A DNA stretch of 64,000 bases from Silurus meridionalis (GCF_014805685.1 NC_060906.1:3195355-3259354), one strand, 5' to 3'. Counted from the stretch's first letter, positions 32,162 to 43,057 are shown. Numbers and translations: made by a program. The notes: generated from the letters alone by a model not told the origin.

Positions 32162-33432
32162 GGCTGAGATGGGACATGAACTCCTGCAGTCTCTCTGTGG
32201 GGTTTATGTGGGATTGTGTCAAAAAAGAGGAGACTCTCATAAAACACATGCCCTCACCTACAGACTTCTTAAAGAAGGGAGATTATATTGACATTTCATT
32301 ATATATTTACCAAAAATCTGTGGTATCGTTTTGTTTCCTTTGCAGACTCTTCTGAAGCCCCAAAATTAATAATGGTCATGGTGACAGCATGGCCAAGTGT
32401 TTTTTCTCTCTACCTCAGTATTTCAATCATCTGCACTTGTGATTGTTTGTGACCTTTTAGTTATGATCATATTATTATAAACATTGTTTCATTGATCTGG
32501 GTTTTAAATAAATTATGTATTTTTTGCTAGGAGCCTCCTGGAGACACCTACAGAGCCATCACCAGCACACTGAAGGCTCTTCTGAAAGAAAAAAGTCTGA
32601 CTTTCCAGAAGAGCAGTTGGTATGGTGATGATCTCCGTCCTGCTGCCTGGGACTACGTATTCAGCCTGGACCTTCTCTGTGCACAACTGGGCTGGATTTG
32701 GACCTTCTCCCATGTTATACGGTACTGAATGTGAAACTTGCAAATTTTCCATTCTTGTTGCATAAAGGTACAATTAATGGTATTCTATTACTCCCACAAA
32801 AACACTTATGTCCAATTTTTTATTTATCAGAAAAAGTGTGTGGCTCATCGTGAATACTTGGCTGAAACAAACACAAACAGAGGAAACAAAGTTTAGAAAT
32901 GTCTCTGTAGCAGCAATTTTCAGGCTACTTGGTAAGTTTCCTGTAAATCCTGTTTTAGAGCATTATCTCACATTATTTCTGGAGTCTTCTGTTTTTCACT
33001 CAGGTTCTTTATCTCAAACAGGGCGACTTGGCCAACATGGCCTTGAGGAGAACGTTGCAGCATCAGTGGAGGATCTGGTGAAAAGCATAACTGAGTTCAG
33101 GGGATAAAAAGGTATCACTAAAAGGTTCAATTAAACAAGTCCTTTATCAATCTTTATCTTTATTTTCTGATGTTTAGTTCTCTATCAGAAAAGTGCTTCA
33201 GCAAGTCCTAATTTTATGATGGATTTTGTGTGCAGATTTGCCGTGGGAGCTGCAGCTCGCAGTGGTTTATGCCACTCATGATCTGGCACCCAGCAGCCCC
33301 AAAGTCGCTCTGAACGCTTTAGAATCGTGGAAGAAAGACCTCACAAAGCCCGTTCCTCCAGCCGTCTCCAAGTGCCTGAAGCAGATCAGCTTTCTTTGTT
33401 CTCACCTAAAGTCAAGAAAAATTCTTACATAA
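32162..33432 (+). pseudogene. ice1: 3' end of ICE1-like gene (little elongation complex subunit 1), damaged
   Basis: Six segments read like the C-terminal domain of vertebrate ICE1, the scaffold that links the little elongation complex to snRNA transcription. About 32162-32276: ELLQSLCGVYVGLCQKRGD, ALTYRLLKE. 32346-32407: SSEAPKLIMVMVTAWPSVF. 32531-32721: STLKALLKEKSLTFQ, GDDLRPAAWDYVFSLDLLC. 32831-32931: VWLIVNTWLKQ, VAAIFRLL. 33022-33111: GRLGQHGLEENVAASV. 33236-33432: LPWELQLAVVYATHDLAPSS, PVPPAVSKC, then stop. The segments have AG acceptors where expected and GT donors after segments 3, 4 and 5. Defects: no GT donor after the first segment, about 30 codons missing after the second, and an in-frame TAA at the end of the fifth. 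The bulk of ICE1 is absent. It is probably a truncated duplicate, less likely the real gene with divergent splicing. Confidence 0.75.
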
Positions 33433-34189
33433 AATAATGTTTAATAGATTTTTTATTTTATTTATTTTGTACATAAATAAATAAAATACATAATAGATCT
33501 GCACAGTGTTATTGATTGTCTCTTTACAGTTCCGGGTTGTGCGTTTCACACCCAATCATCTGCCTTCAGTCCCAATCATCCTCTTAAGAACATCAATATG
33601 ATGCCACAGCTGTAGAAACCATCATTATTATACACATATAATACATGCAGTATAACAGAGCGCATACAGATTACTGTGCATTTTCCCTGCTTTACAGTTT
33701 TCCTGGTGTTTTGAAATTAAGTCAAATTGTGTGTTTTTGTACAGATTCTACAAAGAAAATGCAAAAGTATAAATGGTTTAAGTAAAAACTTCACTGTTTC
33801 TTCATTTTTATTAAAAATTTAAAAACCTTTAACGCAACACATTTATTCAAAACGTCCATTCCTTTACTCAAATAGTTATATTTTTATCATGCCCAACAAA
33901 CAATTAAATCTTGGAGAGGTTTTCCATAAGAACTACGATGCCCATGGGGTCTTTTTCTGATCAGGGAAGAATCACACAGCACACAGAATGATGCATATGT
34001 TCTTATTCAGTTTAATGCAGATAACAGACAAGTATATATACACACACTGGAAATAACCTGACCTAAAACTGTTCCTGATTGGGTAAGAAGACATAGTAAC
34101 CAGAGATATGTGAACCCACACAAAGACATGCCATGTACCTTACATACTCACATCATAAAGATCCTATAGACACTGAACAGACAACATAA
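33433..34189. other. No supported gene; possible LTR-like segment on minus strand
   Basis: AT-rich just after the ICE1 stop. From about 33900 to 34190 the minus strand has a TATATA box-like word and an LTR-like composition, but no partner or internal region was found. Confidence 0.3.
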
Positions 34190-34475
34190 GAATGTGTTTA
34201 GAGAACTATTTAAGAGATTTCTTGATTGCTAACAGGTGTGGCAGTAATCAGGCCTGGGTGTGGTGAGAGAAATTGAAGTATTTCACACAGGGCCATGTTG
34301 TTTTGGGTTTTGTTTTCCCTCAATAATAAAAAAAATAAAAAAAAAAAAATTTCAAAAACTGCATGTTGTGTTTATTTGTGTATCGTTTACTAATATTTAA
34401 ATTAGTTTGATGATCTGAAACATTAAAGTGTGACAAACATGCAAAAAAATAAGAAATCATGAAGGGGCAAACCTT
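34190..34475 (-). mobile_element. 5' end of a Tc1-like element, reverse orientation
   Basis: Read on the minus strand it shows a Tc1-family inverted repeat (TTTGCCCCTTCATGATTTC, ending GCATGTTTGTCACAC) and a 5' untranslated region (CCAGGCCTGATTACTGCC, AATCAAGAAATC). The sequence breaks off before the transposase start. A short deletion joins the two parts near 34275. Confidence 0.7.
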
Positions 34476-34872
34476 CTCCTTAGCCTTTCTTTTTTCCTCC
34501 TTTGCCTTCTCCAATGCTTCCATGCTTCTACCAACATACACACACACACACACACACACCAATATCTAAAAAACCCAAAGGTGAATGAGAGAGATCTCAA
34601 AGTGACCTACCTAGTAGCTCAACTCGTAGCCTAAACAAAAAAAGCCCCACACTGTGGCAGAGACATTAATGCCCCCCCGCCTGCAAAGCCGCTGTCAACA
34701 AGATGCTCGGCCCTGACGCAGTTAAAGAAATAGTTAAAGTTCCTCTCAGATTACACAATTACCAGACATATTGATGAAACTGAAAACAGAGAGACACTGA
34801 GAGCTGCTGAGCGAAAGCTTTATAAGTGTGTGTTGAGTACATGTGTATTATCTAGCAAATCTAAGTTCCTTA

Positions 34873-34917
<45 letters not shown>

Positions 34918-36036
34918 GATACCCAGAAGGACAAATGAAATGGGAGATGCTCCCAGAATAAACAGAATTGATGTTGATGCCATCAGGCACAATAATATTA
35001 TTGGACCTCTGCAGAATCCAAACTGAAGTAAGTTTCTCTTTAAAGCGGATGCTGTTACAGAACCACTGTGAACGAGTGTGTGAACGAGTGTGTGAGCGAG
35101 TGTGTGAGCGAGTGTGTGAGCGAGTGTGTGAATGAACGTGTTAGAGATCACACAGTATGTTCCTTATCTTCCTTTGTAGTTATTGTTGTTCCTGTCAGGA
35201 TCATTGGGAACAGACTTTAGAGTCCAGACACATGTACTGTAAGTATCTCCTCAAAAGCACATGCTGTTACAGAACCTCACTGTGAACGAGTGTGTGAACG
35301 AGTGTGTTAGATCTCATTCAGCTAATGAACATGTAATCGTGTATCATTTCATCACGTGTGAATTTGTACGTTTGATTCTTTCGTGTGAAATGCTGCTTTT
35401 GTGTAAGTTACAGATGTTACATGTTTGTTTCACATGAAAATACAGTGATCTGATATGTGAATAATGATGTGGCTGCATTCTGAACACTTGCTGCTTCTTG
35501 TTCCTGCTGTTAAAATGTGTGACGTATTTCTTGTTGTTTTTTAGATTCTTTATATGAGGTGTATGTTTCAACCACCTCCAAACCTTCACCATCGCCTAAA
35601 GATGAAATGACACAAAATAATTTCTCACATTTTTTAATCAGATTTTAAAACAATAATAACAACAAACATGAACAAAAAAATAAACCCTGTGTCTCTGTTT
35701 GTATTATTCCTCATTCTACTGGACCCACTGCATGGAGTTTACTGGGTGGCACCTGGAACTTCAGATCCCGGAAAATGCACAGGATAAAACTCAGACAGAC
35801 AGACTTGTGAATTATTCTGTTAACCCGCATCATCTTCTGTGTTTCCTGTCCAGAGTAAAAACAACCCTATGTATTCACAATTCAAGTTTCAGTGACACGT
35901 CACATAACGTCACAGTTAAATTATGTTTGAACCAATGATATTTGCATGGGAGGATCATGGGAATATCTTTTGGGTTATTGAAAACAAAGATGACTATTGT
36001 TAGAGCTATTGGTTGGTCAAAATTAACACCATAAAG
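34476..36036. other. Microsatellite-rich stretch without supported gene
   Basis: Holds (CA)n near 34540, (TC)n at 34876-34916, and GAGCGAGTGTGT-type repeats at about 35070-35140. A duplicated segment containing GCTGTTACAGAACC also occurs twice (about 35045 and 35260). Several AG...GTAAGT pairs could outline small exons, but the frames between them carry stops and match nothing known. Confidence 0.4.
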
Positions 36037-36198
36037 CAGGGGTCACCAACATGGTACCCGCGGGCACCAGGTCACCCGCAAGGACCACATGAGTCGCCTG
36101 CGGGCCTTTTCTAAAAATAGCTGTTTCCTACCTTGTTAAATCATTGTTGATAATTATTGTGAGAAATCATTAAGATGATCAGTGTCTTCACATAGATC

Positions 36199-37168
36199 AG
36201 GGGTGTTAAACTCAGGCACGCGGGACAAATCCAACCCGACGTACAATTATATCTGGCCCGCGAGATGATTTTATAAAAAGCTATTATTATTGTTATTAAT
36301 GTCACGGCGATATGAAGCGCTGATAACACAAACTTCAGCTGCCTTACTGAACGCTGGACTACCTGCGAACATTCCAGCGTCAATCAAGTCGAGCTTCTGT
36401 TGATGTTTTTAACTCTATAGTAAAGTTATTGCGAAACAGCGCCTCACAGTGGTGAAGAGAAAAGTGGATTCTGAAAACAGAGCCTTTTCAAACCGATGTG
36501 ATTCTGAGTAGATGTTTACTGACACTGGCGGTAAACACGTGTGTCTTATATGTGGAGCGAATGTGGCTGTAATTGAAGAATTGAATCTAAGACGCACTAC
36601 GAGAAAAAATCAGGAGAAGCTGAAAAACCTGAATGCAGAGCAGAAGATACAGAAAGTAGAAGAGTTAAAGAAGAATCTGACATTTCAGCAGACGTTTTTC
36701 ACCAGAGCAAAATCACAAAGTGAAGCTGGTGTGAAAACAGAGGAGAAATCAGAGGCACATCAGCAGGTTATTTACTGAGGGAGAGTTTCTGAAGAGCTGC
36801 ATGATGAAGCTGTGACACGTCTGGTGTTTGACTGTTTAAGTTATTTAAAGTTTAAGATAATTTTTTATAAAATGGCATAAGAGCAAAGAAATCTGATTGT
36901 TTTGATTTGTTGTGATATTAACATTGACTTAGAAGCACAATTTTATTGATTTGTTCAGGGTTTTTTGCAGCATGTTTATATTTCTAACTTGTATCATTTT
37001 TACAGGAGAGATTTTATTGGAGAGCTATTTATTAAACATTTAAGTTAATTTATTCTGGAATAATATTCCTGTCTGTATTTATTCATATTTATGTTAAAAA
37101 AAAACGTTGTTTTAGTGTGTTCAATAAATGTTTCTCCTGTTTGGCCCGCCACCTAAAGTGTGTTTTGA
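36199..37168 (+). mobile_element. Inner hAT element (GTF2IRD2-like family), deleted
   Basis: Starts CAGGGGTGTTAAACTCAGG and closes with TTTGGCCCGCCACC and GTGTGTTTTGAGTTT, the subterminal words of the hAT family related to the GTF2IRD2 transposase. It keeps only the N-terminal zinc-finger coding part. The last few bases of its right terminus are missing at the junction with the outer element. Confidence 0.65.
36512..36778 (+). pseudogene. hAT transposase N-terminal BED-like zinc finger fragment
   Basis: Opens FTDTGGKHVCLICGANVAV with the C-x2-C half of a BED-type finger. The His half is obscured by a one-base change around LNLRR. A coiled Lys/Glu-rich stretch follows (LKNLNAEQKIQKVEELKKNL, FFTRAKSQSEAG), then a stop. 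The RNase-H-fold catalytic domain is absent. An upstream KRKVDSENRAF block in another frame belongs to the same protein. Confidence 0.75.
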
Positions 37169-37209
37169 GTTTTGGTAGCTCTCAGTGTCAAAAAGGTCGG
37201 TGACCCCTG

Positions 37210-37531
37210 TTGTAGTTGATTGCAAAAATGTAGAGACATCCACTAGATTTAGGGCTTAAGAATTTGTTTTTGTTGCCTGAGGGCAACACTGTGCAGTAGA
37301 GGGTTAAAATAAACCATCCAAAAATCATTCAGCACCAGATTCATCTTATTTATTGTGCTGAATCTTTGACTGGGTTTCATTCATTCTCCATCACACAGAA
37401 CTGTGTCTATCAGCTCACACTTACACAACAGAGACCCCCAAACTCCCACCCACACTGCTCTTATAATATTCTTTCATTTCTCCTCAAGATACTCCACAGC
37501 ATCCTGTTCTTATGAAGCATCCTGTTCTTAG
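37210..37531. other. No supported gene
   Basis: Unique-looking DNA between the hAT element and the exon-like segment at 37532. It ends in CCTGTTCTTAG, a plausible 3' splice site. Confidence 0.4.
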
Positions 37532-38388
37532 GTCACATCCATCCAGAATTGTATGAACCAGAGAAGATCTTTGAAGATAGCGAGATTTTAAGGCGTACTA
37601 TGGAAGCTTTCCCAGGGCCATTCAAATGTTCCTCTCAAAACACCTTTCTCCTACTTCCTGGAACTGGTCAGTGAAACAGAATCAGTTAGAATAATAAAAT
37701 GACTTTTATTTCCCTCGATATTTCACTGATGTCTTTTCCCTCAGACCACAACATTGTACGGCTCAACCGATGCAGCTGCAGTGGTGCATAAGCAGATATT
37801 TCCTGATTTATTGGATAATTGTCACAAATCAGGTGGTCAATATCCTCTGATTCCCACCGTCATGTGCATCTGTGAGAGTGGCAGGTGTGGATACTATGGA
37901 GTGTCTCTGTCCTGTGGAAGTCACATCGCCAACAAGATCATGACTGCTGTTTCCTGTCTTCATGTCTGCCATCCCAAAGTGGCCTTTGTTGTGATGTCAG
38001 TGTTTCCAGATGACTCTAGAGATCCAGAACTTCCGAGTGGTGTTAGCTGTAGAGCGTACAAATTGAAGAACCTGAGCAAGGTGAAACCACCACCATGTTT
38101 CACCTGCAGTCAGCTGTTTTCTCCACCTGAACACACACAAAATAAAAATACTTCTGGTAACTGTGCTGGGACTGAAGCCAGAAGTAAATACTTGATTGCT
38201 ACAAATAATATGGCCACAATTTCCAACAGCCACTAGTTAAAACATTTAGTACAAAAATGACAGATTACTTTGATGGATTGATAAAAGAATGTATGGAAAA
38301 AAGATCTGAGGAAAACAGAAGTCGCTACAGCATCAAACAAGTTTATGATAATGATACTATAAAAGCATTCAGTGTAAATTCACAGTGA
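37532..38388 (+). pseudogene. Broken gene of an unrecognised family (CxxC ... NCxxTE motif)
   Basis: I cannot name this family. A 135-bp exon (acceptor TTCTTAG, donor CTGGTCAGT) encodes HIHPELYEPEKIFEDSEILRR and onward. The second exon follows CCCTCAG at 37744 and runs to a stop at 38234. It has YGSTDAAAVVHKQIFPDLL, PTVMCICESGRCGYYGVSLS, a hydrophobic AFVVMSVFPDDS block, PPCFTCSQLF and GNCAGTEA. The phase of exon 1 does not match exon 2, implying a one-base change near 37755. After the stop a further frame reads FSTKMTDYFDGLIKECMEKR to 38388, implying a second frameshift. The zinc-like C-x2-C plus NCxxTE pattern recalls deaminase motifs, but this is speculative. Confidence 0.5.
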
Positions 38389-38636
38389 TCAGTGTTCTAG
38401 TTGTTTGGTTATTTGTTTGTTATTGTTAGTTGTTTGTTATTTATTTGTTATTAATTTGGTTATTTGTAAATACATTTATCTAATCGCTCTATACTTTTTG
38501 TTTGTTCATATAGTGTATTTCAATGTGGATAACGAGGATTTTGTGCTCAACAAGACATGCACAACATGAAATAAACATTTGATCACAGTGTTCTAGTCTT
38601 GTACTTATTTGTTTGGTATTGTTATTTGTTATTTAT
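38389..38636. other. Likely 3' flank; nothing recognised
   Basis: T-rich sequence with GTTATTTGTTTG-type repeats, and AATAAA near 38570. Confidence 0.4.
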
Positions 38637-39520
38637 TTCTTCTTCTTCCTTCGGCTGCTCCCATTAGGGGTCGCCACAGCGGATCATCCGTCTCCATACC
38701 CCCTGTCCTCTACATCTGCCTGTTTCATACCAACTACCGCCATGACTTCCTCACCAGATCCATAAACCTCCTCCTTGGTCTTCCTCTTTCCTCCTTCCTG
38801 GTGTCTCCATCCTCAGCATTATCCTACTGATATGCCCCATGTCCCTCCTCTGCACATGTCCAAACCATCTCAATCTCACCTCCCTCACCTTGTCTCCAAA
38901 ACGTCCTACATGCACTGTCCCTCTAATAAACTCATTTCTAATCCTGTCCATCGTCGTCACTCCCAACGAACATCTCAACATCTTCAGCTCTGCTACCTCC
39001 AGCTCCACCTCCTGTCTTTTACTCAATGTCACTGTCTCTAAAACATACATACCCCCTTATCACTTCTGCAGTAGTTCCACGATCATCCAACACCTTTTCA
39101 CCACCACCGAGCTCCCGTGTGACCTCTTCCCTGTATCTCACACTTCACTCTTTCAGTGTCCACCATCTTATTCTTCTTATAGTCTTTACTCTCCTCGTCT
39201 TTTTCTTCACCTCCAAAACCATCCTACAGACCACCATCCGATGCTGTCTGGCTACACTGTCCCCTGCCATCACCTTACAGTCTCCAATCTCCTTCTGGGT
39301 GCATCTCCTCCATAGAACATCGTCCACCTGTGTGCACCTTCCTCCACTCTTATACATCACCCTATGATCCTCCTTCTTCTTAAAATATGTGTTCACCACT
39401 GCCATTTAGCAAAATCCATCCTTTTAGCAAAATCCACCACCATCTCCCCTTCCACATTCCTCTCCTTAAAGCCATGTTTTACACTGGATGTCCTTCATAA
39501 CACAAACCTCCACAATTATC
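38637..39520 (-). mobile_element. LINE with endonuclease C-terminus fused to RT C-terminus (internal deletion)
   Basis: On the minus strand, the endonuclease C-terminus (AVVNTYFKKKEDHRV, YKSGGRCTQVDDVL, ARQHRMVVCRM) is followed within about 150 bp by the extreme RT C-terminus ([39 protein letters not shown]). The RT core of roughly 600 residues is missing. The 3' end has the AGGGGTCGCCACAGCGG word (complement strand) and a (GAA)n tail. A separate piece of the same family lies at 61683. Confidence 0.8.
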
Positions 39521-40244
39521 CGGACTTGAGACCGACACTAAGAGTGAGCTGACTTGTGCAACACTAATGACTGTGTTTTTCATTAAACACTGTAACTTCC
39601 ACTCTGTAAGTCTATAATGTATTTAAATACTAAAGTTATAATATTTCTGTGTGATTTATCAGAAGTATTTAGTGTTTGATTTTAATCTCACTTACTCAAA
39701 ATATCAAAAAAAAAATAAAAAGATAATATTAATTATAAATAAGTGTTATTTATAAATGAATAATGCATAATTCTCTTTATTGTTCCTAATATTATGCTAA
39801 ATGATGTTCTGTATCACTAGATGATATTGTGTAAAAGGTTTGTGAAGATCGATGATCTCTGATCATGTAAAGGTTGTATATGAGAGATTGAAAATCAGGA
39901 AGCTCTTGAAGCTGGAATTAAACTTAGAAACACTGAAGTCCATCTCACCATGTCCTCAAAGCTTTGACCTCGAATGTACTCTTTGGTTCCTGGTAACTGA
40001 AGGCCATGTTCAAAGGTTCCTTAAGGTTGTTATTGGTGAGATGGAGCCTGTTACCTTCATTAGCAAACACTTTTCCATCCTCATACCCTATCAGCACCAG
40101 TTCATCTTCGAGGGAGTCACAGGTGAACTCCTTAAAAACACCAATCACCTACACGTACATGGGAGGTAGAACTCCTGCCACTCCTCTAATATCTCAGGTT
40201 CATTTCTGTATGATGTTTCTGCCAAGGATCCAATGAGTGTGATA
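39521..40244. other. No supported gene; one unassigned open stretch on each strand
   Basis: Overlapping open frames at about 39852-40169 (plus) and 39945-40148 (minus) show no domain I recognise. The minus frame (LVLIGYEDGKVFANEGNRLHL) looks protein-like but is short and lacks exon signals. Confidence 0.3.
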
Positions 40245-41340
40245 GTCAGTGATAAATGTGTGATGATCAGTGATGAGTGTGATGATCAGTGTATTTCCAG
40301 TAGATTAACACCTGAAAATACTGTCTGGAGCTGAAGAACCTACAGCTTCTTTTACTCCACATTCAGATTTCAAAGATTTCACTTTACATGTTTCTCCTTT
40401 TCTCTCTATTGTTTAGTGATGCGAGTGTGATGGTCAGTGATGAGTGTGATGGTCATGTGATGGTCATGTGATGATCAGTGATGTGAATGAGATGGTCAGT
40501 GATGAGTGTGATGGTCAGTGATGAGTGTGATAGGTCAGTGATGTGTGTAATGATCAGTGATGAGTGTGATGATCAGTGATGTGAATGTGATTGTCAGTGG
40601 TGAGTGTGATGGTCAGTGATGAGTGTGATGGTCAGTGATGAGTGTGATGGTCAGTGATGTGTGTAATGACCAGTGATTAGTGTGATGGTCAGTGATGTGA
40701 GTGTGATGGTCAGTGATGTGAGTGTAATGGTCAGTAATATGAGTGTAATGGTCAGTGATGTGAGTGTGTTGGTCAGTGATGAGTGATGGTCAGTGATGGT
40801 CAGTGGTGAGTGTGATGGTCAGTAATGAGTGTGTAATGGTCCGTGATGTGAGTGTGATGGTCAGTGATGTGAGCGTGATGATCAGTGATGAGTGTGATGG
40901 TCAGTGATTAGTGTGATGGTCAGTGATTAGTGTGATGGTCAGTAATGTGAATGTGATGGTCAGTAATGTGAGTGTGATGATCAGTGATGAGTGTGATGAT
41001 CAGTGATGAGTGTGATGATCAGTGATGAGTGATGATCAGTGATGTGAATGTGATGGTCAGTGATGAGTGTGATGGTCAGTGATGTGAGTGTGATGATCAG
41101 TGATGTAATTGTGATGGTCAGTGATGAGTGTGATGGTCAGTGGTGAGTGTGATGGTCATGTGATGGTCAGTAATGTGAGTGTGATGGTCATGTGATGGTC
41201 AGTGATGTGTGTTGATCAGTGATGTGATTGTGATGGTCAGTAATGTGAGTTTAATGGTCAGTGATGAGTGTGATGGTCGGTGATGAGTGTGTGATAATCA
41301 GTGATGTGTAAAGATCAGTAATGGGAGTGATGGTCAGTGA
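40245..41340. repeat. GTGATGGTCAGTGATGAGT minisatellite
   Basis: Roughly fifty head-to-tail units of 18-22 bp built from TGATGGTCAG and TGATGAGTG or TGATGTGAGTG, highly variable. It ends at the first serine tRNA unit without a spacer. Confidence 0.95.
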
Positions 41341-41418
41341 TGTAGTCAGCAGGATTCGAACCTGCGGGAGACCCCAATGGATTTCAAGTCCATCGCCTTA
41401 ACCACTGGCCATGACTAC
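41341..41418 (-). pseudogene. tRNA-Ser(UGA) unit 1, degraded
   Basis: Anticodon loop CTTGAAA. B box intact. The D-arm lacks one base (GGCCAGTGG instead of GGCCGAGTGG) and the variable arm lacks three. Confidence 0.8.
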
Positions 41419-41524
41419 AACACAAGTCACGGTCATCCACTACTTAAACTGGAAGCCTATTAACACAACAACTGTAAACTTAATGAATCAGGGTAATTCA
41501 TAGAAATGTAAACAGAAAGTGAAT

Positions 41525-41602
41525 CAGTCAGCAGGATTCAAACCTGCACAGGAGACCCCAATGGATTTCAAGTCCATCGCCTTAACCACTGGCCATGACT
41601 AC
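41525..41602 (-). pseudogene. tRNA-Ser(UGA) unit 2, degraded
   Basis: 3' acceptor strand shortened by two bases, B box C56 to T, one base missing in the D-arm. Confidence 0.8.
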
Positions 41603-41699
41603 AACACAAGTCACTGTCATCCCCTACTTAAACTGGAAGCCTATTAACACAAGAAAACACATCTTTATAATTAACCCAAAATGTGAACAGAAAGTGAAT

Positions 41700-41778
41700 C
41701 GTAGTCAGCAGTATTCAAACCTGCACAGGAGACCCCAATGATTTCTAGTCCATCGCTTAACCACTCGGCCATGTGTAC
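41700..41778 (-). pseudogene. tRNA-Ser(AGA) unit 3, degraded
   Basis: Anticodon loop CTAGAAA. Single-base losses in the anticodon stem and D-arm, C56 to T, and the 5' acceptor strand reads GTACAC, which no longer pairs. Confidence 0.8.
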
Positions 41779-41874
41779 TGCACAGTTAACAGTCACCCCT
41801 ACTTAAACTGGAAGCCTATTAACACAAGAAAACACATCTTTATAATTACCCCAAAATGTGAACAGAAAATTAGT

Positions 41875-41956
41875 CGTAGTCAGCAGGATTCAAACCTGCG
41901 CAGGAGGACACCAAAGGATTTCAAGTCCATCGCCTTAACCACTCGGCCACAACTAC
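41875..41956 (-). pseudogene. tRNA-Ser(UGA) unit 4, degraded
   Basis: Full 82-nt length but C56 to T, and substitutions in the variable arm and anticodon stem. Confidence 0.8.
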
Positions 41957-42061
41957 TACACAAGTCTCTATCATCCCTACTTAAACTGGAAGCCTATTAA
42001 CACAACAACTGTAAACTTAATGAATCAGGGTAATTCATAGGAAATGTAAAAGAAAGTGAAT

Positions 42062-42140
42062 CGTAGTCAGCAGGATTCGAACCTGCGGGAGACCCCAATG
42101 GATTTCAAGTCCATCACCTTAACCACTCGGCCACAACTAC
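42062..42140 (-). tRNA. tRNA-Ser(UGA) unit 5, variable arm shortened
   Basis: A and B boxes match consensus and the acceptor pairs with wobbles. The variable arm is three bases short. Possibly functional. Confidence 0.6.
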
Positions 42141-42247
42141 TACACAATTCTCTATCATCCCTACTTAAACTGGAAGCAATATTAACACAACAACCTGTAA
42201 ACTTACTGGATCGGGTAATTCATAGGAAATGTAAACAGAAAGTGAAT

Positions 42248-42326
42248 CGTAGTCAGCAGGATTCGAACCTGCGGGAGACCCCAATGGATTTCAAGTCCAT
42301 CGCCTTAACCACTCGGCCATGTGTAC
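42248..42326 (-). pseudogene. tRNA-Ser(UGA) unit 6, acceptor broken
   Basis: B box intact, but the 5' acceptor strand GTACAC cannot pair with the 3' strand; short variable arm. Confidence 0.75.
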
Positions 42327-42433
42327 TGCACAGTTAACAGTCACCCCTACTTAAACTGGAAGCCTATTAACACAAGAAAACACAAGTGAACTACATCTTT
42401 ATAATTACCCCAAAATGTGAACAGAAAATTAGT

Positions 42434-42510
42434 CGTAGTCAGCAGGATTCAAACCTGCGGGGAGACCCCAATGATTTCTAGTCCATCGCCTTAACCACTG
42501 CCACAACTAC
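42434..42510 (-). pseudogene. tRNA-Ser(AGA) unit 7, degraded
   Basis: C56 to T, one base lost in the anticodon stem and two in the D-arm region. Confidence 0.8.
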
Positions 42511-42615
42511 TACACAATTCTCTATCATCCCTACTTAAACTGGAAGCCTATTAACACAACAACCTGTAAACTTACTGAATCGGGTAATTCATAGGAAATG
42601 TAAAAGAAAGTGAAT

Positions 42616-42693
42616 CGTAGTCAGCAGGATTCAAACCTGCGGGGAGACCCCAATGATTTCTAGTCCATCGCCTTAACCACTGGCCACGACTAC
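42616..42693 (-). pseudogene. tRNA-Ser(AGA) unit 8, degraded
   Basis: C56 to T, base losses in the anticodon stem, variable arm and D-arm. Confidence 0.8.
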
Positions 42694-42789
42694 AACACAA
42701 GTCACTGTCATCCCTACTTAAACTGGAACCCTATTAACGCAAGAAAACACATCATCATAATTACCCCAAAGTGTGAACAGAAAATAAAT

Positions 42790-42869
42790 CGTAGTGGGCA
42801 GGATTCGAATCTCCGCGGAGACCCCAATGGATTTCTAGGGCATCGCTTTAAACACTCGGCCACAACTAC
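42790..42869 (-). pseudogene. tRNA-Ser(AGA) unit 9, degraded
   Basis: T-arm stem altered (GAGATTCGAATCC), anticodon stem broken by GCCCTAGAAATCC, D-arm changed. Shares its T-arm variant with unit 26. Confidence 0.8.
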
Positions 42870-42978
42870 TACACAACTCTCTATCATCCACTACTTAAAC
42901 TGGAAGCCCTATTAACACAACAACCTGTAAACTTAATGAATCGGGGTATTTCATAGGAAATGTAAACAGAAAATGAAT

Positions 42979-43057
42979 CGTAGTCAGCAGGATTCAACCT
43001 GCAGGGAGACCCCAATGGATTTCAAGTCCATCGCCTTAACCACTCGGCCACGACTAC
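42979..43057 (-). pseudogene. tRNA-Ser(UGA) unit 10, T-loop deletion
   Basis: One base deleted from the T-loop (GGTTGAATCC), destroying the B box. The D-arm and anticodon arm are otherwise good. Confidence 0.8.

Larger units (their letters stand above)
36037..37209. mobile_element. hAT-type element with CAGGGGTCACC termini, carrying a second hAT
   Basis: The left end is CAGGGGTCACCAACATGG. The right end is the mirror GGTCGGTGACCCCTG. Between them sits another hAT-type element, so the outer one is nested. No clear 8-bp target duplication is visible. Confidence 0.7.

Noticed and set aside
35038..35320. Possible multi-exon gene with GTAAGT donors
   Set aside because: Frames between the putative sites contain stops, the donors sit in a duplicated segment, and no homology is recognised.
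38839..39367. Ser/Thr-rich plus-strand frames
   Set aside because: Antisense of the LINE endonuclease and RT C-terminus on the minus strand.
39945..40148. Minus-strand frame resembling a TLDc-like segment
   Set aside because: Similarity is only impressionistic (EPLN, FEVKALRTW); too short and unsupported by exon edges.
41773..42337. Open frames with SQQDSNLR repeats
   Set aside because: Translations of the antisense strand of tRNA units.
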